From assembly GCA_012517355.1 (NCBI GenBank), contig JAAYVD010000022.1, forward strand, positions 1 through 64,000: a stretch of 64,000 nucleotides of DNA. Direction: 5' to 3'. The position numbers were made by a program, and so were the translations under genes. Each line of letters begins with the position of its first letter. The first letter of the stretch is position 1. The notes beneath the pieces are model-generated. The model was not told where the DNA came from. It saw only the letters and a program-made list of their open reading frames with translations, and searched no databases. This DNA is from Candidatus Rifleibacteriota bacterium (GTDB taxonomy: Bacteria > Muiribacteriota > Ozemobacteria > Ozemobacterales > Ozemobacteraceae). Shown here piece after piece: positions 51,654 to 61,815 of this stretch.

Positions 51654-54299
51654 ATGGGGGAAAAAAGAAAGGTCCTGGTCTTCTCGGAAAAGCCGTCGGT
51701 CGGTCGGGACATCGCCGCCGTGCTGGGGGCCACCCGCAAACGCCAGGGGTACATCGAGGGCGACGACTACCTGGTGACCTGGGGCATCGGTCACCTCGTC
51801 ACCCTCGGCCAGCCCGAAGAACAGGACCCATCCTGGAAACGCTGGGACCTCGCCCGCCTGCCCATGCTGCCCCGCGACTGGAAGCTGAGCGTGTTGCCCA
51901 ACACGAAGGACCAGTTCGAGGTGGTGCGGGAACTGATGCACCGCCCCGACGTCGGTGAGGTGGTCAACGCTGCCGACGCCGGCCGCGAAGGGGAGCTGAT
52001 CTTCCGGCTCGTCTACCGGCAGGCCGGATGCGCCAAGCCGTTCCGCCGTCTCTGGATCTCGAGCATGACCGACGAGGCGATCCGCGACGGGTTCGCCGCC
52101 CTCCGCCCCGGCGCGGAACTCGACCCGCTCGCCCGGGCGGCCGAGTGCCGCCAGCGCGCCGACTGGCTGGTCGGCCTGAACCTGACCCGCTGCTACACGA
52201 AGAAATACGGCGACATGCTGACCATCGGACGGGTCCAGACCCCGACCCTGGCCATGGTGGTCAAACGCCACCACGAGATCACCGCGTTCAAGCCTCGCGA
52301 CTTCTGGGAAGTGCGGGTCTCCTACGGCGATTTCGCCGCCCTGTGGTTCGACCCGAAGGAGAAGGAGACCCCGACCCGCCTGTGGGAAAAGGCCGCCGCC
52401 GAGGCCATGGCCGCCCGGCTGGGCGCGGCCGAGGCCGAGGTCGGGAAGGTCACCTCGGCGCGCAAGAAGCAGCCGCCCCCGTTCCTCTACGACCTGACCA
52501 CCCTGCAACGCGAGGCCAACAGCCGGTTCGGCTACACCGCCGCCCAGACCCTGGCCGCCGCCCAGGCCTTGTACGAACGGCGGAAAGTGATCACCTATCC
52601 GCGCACGGACAGCCGGCACCTGTCGGAAGACCTGCACGCCACCGTCGGACGCCGGCTGTCCGCCCTGCCCCCGGAATACCGGGCGTTCGTGGAACCCCTG
52701 CTGAAGAAGGCGGTTCCCAAGCCCCGGCGGGTGTTCGACAATGCCAAGGTCAGCGACCACCATGCGATCATCCCGACGGAACAACGGCCTTCCGACCAGA
52801 ATGCCTGGAAGCCCGAGGAGCGGCACATCTACGACCTGGTGGCGCGCCGCTTCCTGGCCGCCTTCTTCCCCGACCACGAGTACCTGTCGACGACCGTGGT
52901 CATGAAGGCCGACGGGGAATCGCTCAAGGCGGCCGGCCGCGTGGTCCTGGTGCCGGGCTGGCGCACCTTGTACGATCGCAAGGATGATGGTGGAACCGGC
53001 GCGGCGGGGGACGAGGAGGGCGAGGGCGAAGACCAGGCCCTGCCCCCTCTCAAGCAGGGCGACCGCCGGCCGCCCGCCGGCGCCGAGCTGCTGACCAGGC
53101 AGACCAAGCCGCCCCCGCCCTACACCGACGCCAGCCTGCTGCAGGCGATGGAGACGGCCGGCAAGCTGGTCGAGAACGACGAACTGCGCCTGGCCATGAA
53201 GGACAGCGGGCTGGGCACTCCCGCCACCCGTGCCGAGATCATCGAGAAGCTGATCCGGGTCGGCTACCTGCAGCGTGAGAAGAAGAAGATCCAGCCCACC
53301 CCCAAGGGCATCCAGCTGATCGCCCTCGCCGACGGGCAGCTGGCCAGCCCCGAACTGACCGGGGCCTGGGAAAAGCGCCTCACCGACATCGCCAAGGCCC
53401 GGGCCGGGGACGGCCCGTTCATGGCCGACATCGAGACGTTCGTCCGCGACCTGGTGAACAAGGTGCGCGCCGAACGGTCGGTGGTGCGGTTCACCCCGCC
53501 GCCGCCCGCCGGGGGAACCCGCCCGGGGCCCACGGCCGGTCCCCGGGGCGCGGCCGGCCCCGCACCGGCAACGGGATCACCCGCCGTCGGGCGTGGGCCG
53601 GCCGACCGTCCGGCCCCGCCCGGAACCCGGAAGGACCAGCCGCCAGCGCGCGCCGGGAATGGGCCGTCGCCCCGCCCGCCCGCTGGTGCCTCCCCTCCGC
53701 CCGGAACCAGTCCCCGCCGCGGTCCGACCGACGGTTCGCCCCACCCGGGCGGGGCGGCCGCCCGGGGGCCAGGCCCAGGGTCCGGTGCCGCTCCCCGGCC
53801 AGGTCCGGCCGCCGCCTCTGCGGCCGCCCCTGCCCGGCCGCCCTCGGCCCCGACCGCCCCCGGCCACCCGAACGGTGTTTCCCCCACCGGCCGCCCCACG
53901 TTCGGCCCCTGCCCGGCCTGCCACCAGGGCAACATCATCGAGGGCAGCCGCGGCTTCGGGTGCGACCGGTTCCGCGAAGGGTGCACCTACGTGGTCTGGA
54001 AGGAATTCATGGGCAAGAAGCTGTCTGACAGCAATATCAAGACGCTGATCGCCGGCAAGCCGACGCGGGTGATGAAAGGGTTCACCGCCGAAGACGGCCG
54101 GGCCGTTTCGGGCAAGATCCGCATGCGGCCCGACGGCAAGGGCATCGAGCTGGTGGAGTGGGGGCCTGACAGCGAGGCCGGGTCAGAACCGAAGAACCCG
54201 AAGAATCCGAAGAATCCGAAGAACCCGAAGAACCCGAAGAACCCGAAGAACCCGAAGAAAGGGGCCGGTCCTGGTTCAGGGGGCGAACAGCCAGCCTGA
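51654..54299 (+). CDS. topB: Type IA DNA topoisomerase III
   Basis: The 881-residue protein is a TopB-type enzyme: an N-terminal TOPRIM domain (FSEKPSVGRDIAAVL and NAADAGREGELIFRLVY), then YTKKYGDMLTIGRVQTPTL. The catalytic tyrosine is in the VITYPRTDSRHLS segment. LGTPATRAEIIEKLI follows. After about 610 comes a Pro/Gly/Ala/Arg-rich linker of about 140 residues, then a C-terminal zinc-finger-like domain (GPCPACHQGNIIEG...GCDRFREGC) and a tail of repeated N-P-K triplets. It relaxes or decatenates DNA through a 5'-phosphotyrosine. The start at 51654 follows AGGGGTC. The 3' end overlaps the convergent gene by 24 bp. Confidence 0.93.
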   Translation: MGEKRKVLVFSEKPSVGRDIAAVLGATRKRQGYIEGDDYLVTWGIGHLVTLGQPEEQDPSWKRWDLARLPMLPRDWKLSVLPNTKDQFEVVRELMHRPDVGEVVNAADAGREGELIFRLVYRQAGCAKPFRRLWISSMTDEAIRDGFAALRPGAELDPLARAAECRQRADWLVGLNLTRCYTKKYGDMLTIGRVQTPTLAMVVKRHHEITAFKPRDFWEVRVSYGDFAALWFDPKEKETPTRLWEKAAAEAMAARLGAAEAEVGKVTSARKKQPPPFLYDLTTLQREANSRFGYTAAQTLAAAQALYERRKVITYPRTDSRHLSEDLHATVGRRLSALPPEYRAFVEPLLKKAVPKPRRVFDNAKVSDHHAIIPTEQRPSDQNAWKPEERHIYDLVARRFLAAFFPDHEYLSTTVVMKADGESLKAAGRVVLVPGWRTLYDRKDDGGTGAAGDEEGEGEDQALPPLKQGDRRPPAGAELLTRQTKPPPPYTDASLLQAMETAGKLVENDELRLAMKDSGLGTPATRAEIIEKLIRVGYLQREKKKIQPTPKGIQLIALADGQLASPELTGAWEKRLTDIAKARAGDGPFMADIETFVRDLVNKVRAERSVVRFTPPPPAGGTRPGPTAGPRGAAGPAPATGSPAVGRGPADRPAPPGTRKDQPPARAGNGPSPRPPAGASPPPGTSPRRGPTDGSPHPGGAAARGPGPGSGAAPRPGPAAASAAAPARPPSAPTAPGHPNGVSPTGRPTFGPCPACHQGNIIEGSRGFGCDRFREGCTYVVWKEFMGKKLSDSNIKTLIAGKPTRVMKGFTAEDGRAVSGKIRMRPDGKGIELVEWGPDSEAGSEPKNPKNPKNPKNPKNPKNPKNPKKGAGPGSGGEQPA
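54189..54260 (+). repeat. Eight tandem 9-bp units encoding (N-P-K)n
   Basis: The unit ccgaagaac (two copies have ccgaagaat) is repeated eight times, adding a basic, flexible Asn-Pro-Lys tail to topoisomerase III. Confidence 0.9.
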
Positions 54300-55028
54300 G
54301 GCGGCGATGCCGGCGGGGGTGATGTCGACCGTCTCGAGACGGGCCGGGTAGGGCATTTCCGAAAAATCCCACAAGGGGTTGAGCCAGCCCAGGATCTGGG
54401 TGCGCAGTTCGGGAGTCATCGGCTGCGAGTTCACCTGCGCCTCGATGATGTCGATGACCAGTTGATCCCCTTCCATGGCCAGTTTGACGGTGGCGTGGAA
54501 GGGCGAGGCGCTCTGGGGCAGGAAAGCGAGCGGGTTGCCCGGGACGCGGTCGAGGTTGACCAGCCCGGAGACCTCGACCTGGCCGTTTTTGAAATCGATG
54601 CCGGCCGCCTCGAAGATCCGCCGCTTGCCGTGGGCCTTGGCGATCTCGCCCTCGATGAACTCCCGCAGGTGCCCGGCCGCCAGGTCGGCCCTGGCCCGCA
54701 GGGCGCCGATCTTCCGCAGGTCGTCGAACCCGGCGTCATGGGTCCCCAACGCCTGGCGCAGGTCTTTCGACAACCCCGCGATGCGGACCTCGCCGGATTT
54801 CACGCGGAACCCCTTGACCGTCCCGTCGGTCACCGTGAAGACGGTTTCGTCGCCCTGCTCCTGGTGGGGTTGTCCCATCAGCCACTGCAGCACGTCGAGC
54901 GCCTCGCGTTCGAACTCGGCGATCCGGTGCGGGTTCATCGGCAGCGCCGAACCCACACCCCCACCAAGAACCAGGGCGGCGGCCAGCGCAAGGGCGCTCC
55001 AGGACATCCGGTGGCGGGAACTGTTCAT
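54276..55028 (-). CDS. Secreted LmeA/DUF2993-like lipid-binding protein
   Basis: The 250-residue protein has a signal peptide (about 1-28, MSWSALALAAALVLGGGVG core) and a mixed alpha/beta body. FRVKSGEVRIAGLSKDLRQAL, IFEAAGIDFKNGQVEVSGLVNL and GDQLVIDIIEAQVNSQPM recall DUF2993/LmeA phospholipid-binding proteins. I assign that family only tentatively. The ATG at 55028 is preceded by GGGGAGGG. The last 24 bp overlap the 3' end of topB on the opposite strand. Confidence 0.6.
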   Translation of the reverse strand: MNSSRHRMSWSALALAAALVLGGGVGSALPMNPHRIAEFEREALDVLQWLMGQPHQEQGDETVFTVTDGTVKGFRVKSGEVRIAGLSKDLRQALGTHDAGFDDLRKIGALRARADLAAGHLREFIEGEIAKAHGKRRIFEAAGIDFKNGQVEVSGLVNLDRVPGNPLAFLPQSASPFHATVKLAMEGDQLVIDIIEAQVNSQPMTPELRTQILGWLNPLWDFSEMPYPARLETVDITPAGIAASGWLFAP

Positions 55029-55084
55029 GACACCCTCCCCTGTGCGGTAGGACTCTCCTACTGTAACACATCGCCCGCCGGGGG

Positions 55085-55333
55085 CCCCCCCTCCCAAGGC
55101 CAAAACCACCCCGCGTTTCCGCATTGCCGGTTTGGCGTGGGTCGGGAGACGGGGGCCTTTCCCTCAGGAGCGAAAGTTCGCCGCGGTATCCCCTTGCCGA
55201 CCTGGTGTCGATCGGGAGACGGGGGCCGCCCCCCCAGGGGCAAGGGCACGCCTCGGTTCCTCGTTGCCGGTCTGGCGCGGATCGAGAGACGGGCGCTTTC
55301 CCCCCAAGGGCAAACGCACCCCTCGTTTCCCCT
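55085..55333. repeat. 70-bp tandem repeat, three full copies plus a partial one
   Basis: Full copies begin at 55124, 55194 and 55264, each exactly 70 bp. They share ttgccgg..tggcg, gatcgggagacggggg and a c-run/aagggcaa-type tail. A partial copy precedes at about 55085. The block is in the 431-bp gap before the rhomboid gene, and no spacer structure is seen. Confidence 0.85.
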
Positions 55334-55343
55334 CCCGCGGGCC

Positions 55344-55422
55344 TTGGCGAACCTGCCGATGGGCAACATGCCGATGGGCAAACCTGCCGATTGGCGAACC
55401 TGCCGAACGGCGAACATGCCGA
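55344..55422. repeat. 16-bp tandem repeat, five copies
   Basis: Units of the form ttggcgaacctgccga (55344, 55360, 55375, 55391, 55407; one copy is 15 bp) follow the 70-bp repeats directly and stop 37 bases before the rhomboid ATG. They could affect its 5' untranslated region. Confidence 0.88.
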
Positions 55423-55459
55423 TTGCGGGCGGGCGCGGATTGGGATACCCTGGACCGGC

Positions 55460-57628
55460 ATGGATCTCGCTTCCCGCCTCATTCTCTACATCCTCATCGC
55501 CAACGTCGGGTACATGGTCTTTTCCCTCTGTCGGCGCGGGGTGCGGCCGTTCGGCGGCTACATCCTCCAGCTCGTCACGCTGCTCGGGGCCATGGTGGCG
55601 CTGGTGGCGCGCGGGGAAAGCGGGTTCTGGGCGGTGACCCTGTCACTGGCCGGCGTGTTCATCCTGGTCGGGATCCCCTTGCTCCTGCAGAAGCAGATCG
55701 AGCGCCTGATTTCGGAACAACGGTTCGCCGAGATCGAGCCCCTGGCCCGCTGGAAGGCCCTGCTGGCCTGGAGCGAACTGAACTCGCACCTCGAAGCCAT
55801 CGCCCGCATCGTCGCCGGCTCCCCCGAGATCGGCATCCAGGCGGTTGAAGCCCTGAAGGGCCTGCTGGGCAAGGGGAAGCCATACGACGAGATGACCCGG
55901 GTTTTCCTGGCCATGGTGCTGTTCAACAGCCGTCGCTTCGAGCAGCTGCTCCGCGAACTGGCCGTCCCCGGACGCCCTTACCCCGACTACCCGTTCGAGG
56001 AACTGCTCTACATCGTCCGCGGACTCCTGGAGACCGGCCAGTACGAAGAGGCGGCCGAGGCGCAGCTGTGCCTCGAATCGAAAGTCGCCACCGAAGGCTC
56101 CGAGGAGCTGTACGGCAACCTGATGGTCTGCCGGCTGATCTTCTTCGCCTTCATGGGCTGGGAGGAAGACTACTTCGGCCTCCTCGACAGTGGGGAGCCG
56201 GTGGTGAAAGGCCTCCCCGAACCCCTGAAGAAATACTGGGCCGGCTTCGCCTGCTTCAATGCCGGCCAGCCCGGCAAGGGCGAGACCCTGATGGACGAAG
56301 GGCTGCAGGGGGCGGCCGGGGAACTGCCCGACCACTGGCTGAACTGGATGGCCAGCCGTCTGCAGGGCCTGCGCGAAAACCGCGAGTTCATCCAGACCGG
56401 CCTCGTCCCGCGTCTCGCCGGCATCCGCGGCCTCCGGCATCCCGACTACCACCGGTTGGTGCGCGCGACGACCGAGGCGGCCCGTCCCCCCGTCCTGGCC
56501 GATCGGGCCACCACCGGGATGATCGCCGCCATCCTGATCGTCTATGCCCTCACCGCCTGGCTGGGTGACATCCACGATATGCTCGACCTCATCGGGTTCG
56601 GCGCCAACAGCGGGCTGCTGGTGAAGAAGGGCGAGTGGTTCCGGCTGTTCACCTACCAGTTCCTGCACCTGGGGGCCATCCACCTGTTCATGAACGTCAT
56701 CGCCCTGCGGTTCTTCGGACCCCCCATCGAGACCCTGCTCGGTCCCAAGGTCTTCGTGGGGCTGTACCTGTGGTCGGGGGTGTGTGGCGGGCTGGCCACC
56801 GTCCAGGCCCAGGCCGGGCTGTCGGTCGGCGCCTCGGCGGCCGTGGCCGGGCTGCTCGGCGCGGCCCTCGCCTTCGAACTCCTCGGTGACCGCCGGCAGA
56901 AGGTGTTCGGCAACCAGAGCTACCTCGCCACCCTCGTCTTCATCATCATCATCAACCTGCTGATCGGCCTCGTCGAGAAGGGCATCGACAACAGCGCGCA
57001 CGTGGGCGGGTTCGCCGGCGGCCTGGTGGCCGGCATCGTCCTCGTCGTCGCCCGGCGCCGCCGCCTGTGGGTCTTCGCCACCGAGCTGCTGGCGGTCGTC
57101 TTCGTCACCGGCCTGTTCGGGTTCTCCTCGTGGCAGTTCACCACCCTGCGGGACACCGGCGGGTACCCGGGCGTGCAGGTCCGGGTGGCCGGCACCACCC
57201 CCGCCTCCTGGCCCATCGAGCTCGGCCTGCCCGAAGGCTGGAAGGTGGTCGCCGCCGGCCGCCGGGAACGGGTGCGGGCCCTGCAGGGGCCGCTCAACGA
57301 GCGGATCGACCTGGTGACCGGGGCGAACCACGAGCCGGTCGAGGACGTGCTGAAGGAATACCTCGACGAGCGGACCAAGGCCCTGACCGAAACCCCGGAG
57401 GTCGAGTTCCGGTCGCGCCTGGGGCCTGTCGACAAGGCCTACGGCGGCCGCACCTTCCGCGAGATCCGATGGCGCCTGGCGTTGGAGGGCCGCAAGCTGA
57501 CCCAGCTCGACCTCCTCTGCTTCGAACCTGGACGCCTGCTGCTGATCCAGTGTATCCTGCCCACGCACCACGACGAGGCGTACGAACCCGTCTTCCAGGC
57601 CCTGCTGGGGACGCTGAAATGGAAATGA
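55460..57628 (+). CDS. Rhomboid-family intramembrane protease with large extra domains
   Basis: The 722-residue protein has three N-terminal hydrophobic segments (about 5-80), then a soluble helical-repeat region (about 85-330) with alternating helix pairs such as FEELLYIVRGLLETGQYEEAAEAQ. The rhomboid core follows (about 345-540): FRLFTYQFLHLGAIHLFMNV, the nucleophile S459 in VGASAAVAG, and the catalytic His514 in NSAHVGGFAGG. A C-terminal domain of about 180 residues is beta-rich and unassigned. Rhomboids cut membrane-anchored substrates; the helical-repeat part may recruit them. I use the ATG at 55460, because the frame upstream runs through tandem repeats. It precedes the MoxR-type gene by 10 bp. 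Confidence 0.82.
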   Translation: MDLASRLILYILIANVGYMVFSLCRRGVRPFGGYILQLVTLLGAMVALVARGESGFWAVTLSLAGVFILVGIPLLLQKQIERLISEQRFAEIEPLARWKALLAWSELNSHLEAIARIVAGSPEIGIQAVEALKGLLGKGKPYDEMTRVFLAMVLFNSRRFEQLLRELAVPGRPYPDYPFEELLYIVRGLLETGQYEEAAEAQLCLESKVATEGSEELYGNLMVCRLIFFAFMGWEEDYFGLLDSGEPVVKGLPEPLKKYWAGFACFNAGQPGKGETLMDEGLQGAAGELPDHWLNWMASRLQGLRENREFIQTGLVPRLAGIRGLRHPDYHRLVRATTEAARPPVLADRATTGMIAAILIVYALTAWLGDIHDMLDLIGFGANSGLLVKKGEWFRLFTYQFLHLGAIHLFMNVIALRFFGPPIETLLGPKVFVGLYLWSGVCGGLATVQAQAGLSVGASAAVAGLLGAALAFELLGDRRQKVFGNQSYLATLVFIIIINLLIGLVEKGIDNSAHVGGFAGGLVAGIVLVVARRRRLWVFATELLAVVFVTGLFGFSSWQFTTLRDTGGYPGVQVRVAGTTPASWPIELGLPEGWKVVAAGRRERVRALQGPLNERIDLVTGANHEPVEDVLKEYLDERTKALTETPEVEFRSRLGPVDKAYGGRTFREIRWRLALEGRKLTQLDLLCFEPGRLLLIQCILPTHHDEAYEPVFQALLGTLKWK

Positions 57629-57638
57629 GGCCAGCACC

Positions 57639-58850
<1,212 letters not shown>

Positions 58851-58985
58851 TCCTTCCGCCGGTTCTCCATCCCTCTCCTGGTCCCCCAGGCCCCGCATCC
58901 CTGACCGGGGACGGGCCTCAGGCTGGGTTTGCCGTCCGGTCCCCGCGCTCGGCTCCAGGAACGGTCGGCGCGGGGGTCCCCTTCG

Positions 58986-61808
58986 TCAGCCCCTGGCCGG
59001 GCCTTCCGTCTCCCGCACGACGATCAGCAGCGTCATGTCATCCTCCTGCGCCAGGCTGGCCCGGTGTGCGGCCAGGGCTGCCAACACCGGGGCCGGGTCG
59101 TCCCACGGCCGCGCGGCCAGCAGGTCGTGCAGGCGCTGGTAGCCGAACGGCTGCCCGGCCCCGTCGTGGAACTCGGCCAGCCCGTCGGTGAACAGGAACA
59201 GCCGGTCGCCGGGCCCGATGACCGCCTGCTCCTCTGTGTGGGCCAGGGTCCGGCGGGCCCCGAGCGGCAACGCCCCGTGCCCCAGTTCCCGCCGCTCCCC
59301 GGAAGCCTGCACCAGCAGCGGGGGACAGTGCCCGGCGTTGAGATACCGGATGGTGCCGTCGCGGGGGTCGATCAGCGAGAAGAAGAAGGTGGTCAGACGC
59401 CGCCGCGCGTGCCGGTGCAGGAGGCCGTTGAGAGCCTCCATGACCCGGGCGGGGGAGGGGTCCCGGCCGGTCTCCAGGGCCACGGCCGCTTTGGCCATGG
59501 CCATCAGCAGGGAGGCGGGGGCTCCGTGGCCCGCCACGTCCCCGAGCAGCACCACCAGCCGGCCGTCGGGCAGCTCGAAGAAGTCGAAGTAATCCCCACC
59601 CAGTTCGGTGGCCGCCTGGCTGCGGCCGGTCACCCGCCACGGGCCTGCCTGCAAGGGGGCGGCGGGCAGCAGGTTTTCCTGGATGGTGCGCGCCACCGAC
59701 AGTTCGTCGAGGCCCTCGAGCATGCCGTCGAAGGCGGCCGACAACTGCCCCAGTTCGTCGGGCTGGGTCAGGGCCACCCGGTGCTTGAATTCGCGGGCCT
59801 CGATGGCGGCCACGCCCCGCATCAGGGCCCGGATGGGGGCCAGGAACTGCTGCCCCAGGGCGGAGCCGGCCACCAGGGCGAGGAACAGGCTGAGGGCGGC
59901 CAGCACGACGAGGTTCCCGCGCACCCGGGCCACCGTGCGGACGATCTCTTCGCGGGACTGCACCTGGACGAAGGCATACTCGTCGAGCACCGAGCTCGGC
60001 AGGCCCACGGCCAGGAACCACTCGCCGTTCCAGAAGATCCGGTCCGTGATCATGGAGTTGCGCAGGTGCAGGCGCTCGATGAATCCCCGCATCCAGGGCA
60101 GTCGCGAGGCTCCCGGCGGCACGTCCCAGGCCCCCCCCTCCTCGCGGACGGCGAACAGCCGGGTCCGGTTCAGGTCGCGCTGGTGGGCCAGGATGGTCCG
60201 CCGGCAGTATTCCCGGACCAGTTCCTTGGGCTGCCAGTTGAAGAAAAACAGGTGGGTGGCCGCCCCGCGGGAGTCGTGCAGCATCTCCAGGTAGAGGAAC
60301 CGGTTGGTGTTGCCCATGTGCAGGTGCGTGAACTGACCCACCCGCTGGGTGAGCCCCTGGATGGTCTTGTTCAGGTCCTCGTCGCTGGCGAACAGGGCGT
60401 CGAGCTTCAACTTCCCCGCCAACCCGGCCTCGTCGGCGAACCCCCGGCTGGCGTTGTACCGCTCCAGGACGCGCAGCCCGAGCTGGTAGAGGATCTTGTC
60501 CCGGTCGCGGATCGACAGGAGGGCCCCGTCGTGCCGGATGACGGTGGGCCGGCGGAGCGGCAGGCGGACGCGGAGCCTTTCCAGATCGGCTTCCAGGCGG
60601 GTCATGTCCAGGTCCCCCGCCCGGAGGGCTCCCGCCAGCAGCGGCCGCAGGAGCCGGACATAGGACCGCTCCAGCAGCGGGAACTTCCGGTCGAACCCGC
60701 GCACCGAGTTCTCGAGGTCAGCCAGGGCCTGGCGTTCCAGGCTCTCCCCGATGGCGGCCAGGTGGTCGAGGCCGGTGATCACCAGGGCCACCAGGGGCAG
60801 GAACAGCGCGATGCCCACCAGGCCGACCATCTTCAGGCGAATCGACAGCCAACGGGGCCGGGCCGGGACCATGAAGGGAAAGGCGGTCACGGCGAAGAGC
60901 AGGAACAAGACGCCCGTCGCCACCCTTCCCCGCGCGACCCAGCGGGTGGGCAACCGGTCGGCGGCCCGCCGCAGCAGGAGCCATAGCCGGTCGGCCGGGC
61001 CGGCCATCAACACCGCCACCACCGTGCCCTCGCCCAAAAACACCTCGCGGGTCGAGGTCTCGAACCGGGCCAGGGCCCGCTCGACCAGCCGGCCCTCGGC
61101 CGGGGAACAGCCCGGCGTCCGGGCCGGCTCCCCCACCCGGTGGGTGCCGAACACGCCCTCGCCCTGACGGCGGTTGAGCGCGGCCAGGGCCGTCCGGACG
61201 GGGAAGTCGGGGCCGACCGCCCCGCGGTGCAGGTGGGCCAGGAACCAGTAGGGGCCCGCCCGGCGCGCGAAGAACCAGGTGCGGCGGCCGCCGATCCCCA
61301 CCTCCGACAGGCGCCCGGCCCGCGCATCGTTCTTCACCCGCTCCACCCGGGCCGCCTCGCCCAGGAATGTCTCCAGGGCCTTGCGTTGTCCCGGGGGCAG
61401 GGTGACCTCACCCCAGTTCGACAACTCCTCGACCAGGCGCTTGATCACGAACCGCGAGGGCACCGGCGAAGACAGCCGGGGAAGCAGGTTCCCGGCCGCA
61501 TCGGTCACGTAGAAGTCGAACAAACCGGGATGCCGCCGGCGCTGGTCATCCAGGTGGCGGGCGGCCTGGACGGGGGTGTGCGCCGCCGCCAGCCGGCGGG
61601 CGGTCCGCTGGAGCAGCGCCCGGAAGAACGCCTGATCCCCGGTCAGCTGCAGGAGTCGTTCGAGAGCCTTCTGCGCCCGCCGCCCCGCCTGCGCGGCCGC
61701 CCCCGCCTCCTGCCGCTGCCAGCTGCGTTCCAGGCCGAACTCGAGCAAGGCCAGCGGCAGCAGCCCGAAGACCAGGGAAAAGGCGATCCAGCGGGTGGTG
61801 CGGCTCAC
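58986..61808 (-). CDS. SpoIIE/PP2C-type phosphatase with HAMP domain
   Basis: The 940-residue membrane protein has an N-terminal helix (about 7-24), a long periplasmic-type segment, further helices at about 297-355 and 625-645, a HAMP linker (LAPIRALMRGVAAIEAREF...LTQPDELGQL) and a C-terminal PP2C/RsbU-type domain. That domain has the metal-site blocks ATELGGDYFDFFEL, VLLGDVAGHGAPASL, YLNAGHCPPLL, FLFTDGLAEFHD and AQEDDMTLLIV. It probably dephosphorylates an anti-anti-sigma-type (STAS) protein in response to a periplasmic or membrane signal. No STAS or anti-sigma gene is adjacent. It starts 7 bp after the vWA gene ends. Confidence 0.9.
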   Translation of the reverse strand: MSRTTRWIAFSLVFGLLPLALLEFGLERSWQRQEAGAAAQAGRRAQKALERLLQLTGDQAFFRALLQRTARRLAAAHTPVQAARHLDDQRRRHPGLFDFYVTDAAGNLLPRLSSPVPSRFVIKRLVEELSNWGEVTLPPGQRKALETFLGEAARVERVKNDARAGRLSEVGIGGRRTWFFARRAGPYWFLAHLHRGAVGPDFPVRTALAALNRRQGEGVFGTHRVGEPARTPGCSPAEGRLVERALARFETSTREVFLGEGTVVAVLMAGPADRLWLLLRRAADRLPTRWVARGRVATGVLFLLFAVTAFPFMVPARPRWLSIRLKMVGLVGIALFLPLVALVITGLDHLAAIGESLERQALADLENSVRGFDRKFPLLERSYVRLLRPLLAGALRAGDLDMTRLEADLERLRVRLPLRRPTVIRHDGALLSIRDRDKILYQLGLRVLERYNASRGFADEAGLAGKLKLDALFASDEDLNKTIQGLTQRVGQFTHLHMGNTNRFLYLEMLHDSRGAATHLFFFNWQPKELVREYCRRTILAHQRDLNRTRLFAVREEGGAWDVPPGASRLPWMRGFIERLHLRNSMITDRIFWNGEWFLAVGLPSSVLDEYAFVQVQSREEIVRTVARVRGNLVVLAALSLFLALVAGSALGQQFLAPIRALMRGVAAIEAREFKHRVALTQPDELGQLSAAFDGMLEGLDELSVARTIQENLLPAAPLQAGPWRVTGRSQAATELGGDYFDFFELPDGRLVVLLGDVAGHGAPASLLMAMAKAAVALETGRDPSPARVMEALNGLLHRHARRRLTTFFFSLIDPRDGTIRYLNAGHCPPLLVQASGERRELGHGALPLGARRTLAHTEEQAVIGPGDRLFLFTDGLAEFHDGAGQPFGYQRLHDLLAARPWDDPAPVLAALAAHRASLAQEDDMTLLIVVRETEGPARG

Positions 61809-61815
61809 GGTCGGG

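Noticed and set aside
55085-55422. Tandem arrays considered as a CRISPR array
   Set aside because: Units are contiguous with no unique spacers, unit sizes are 70 and 16 bp, and no cas gene is present.
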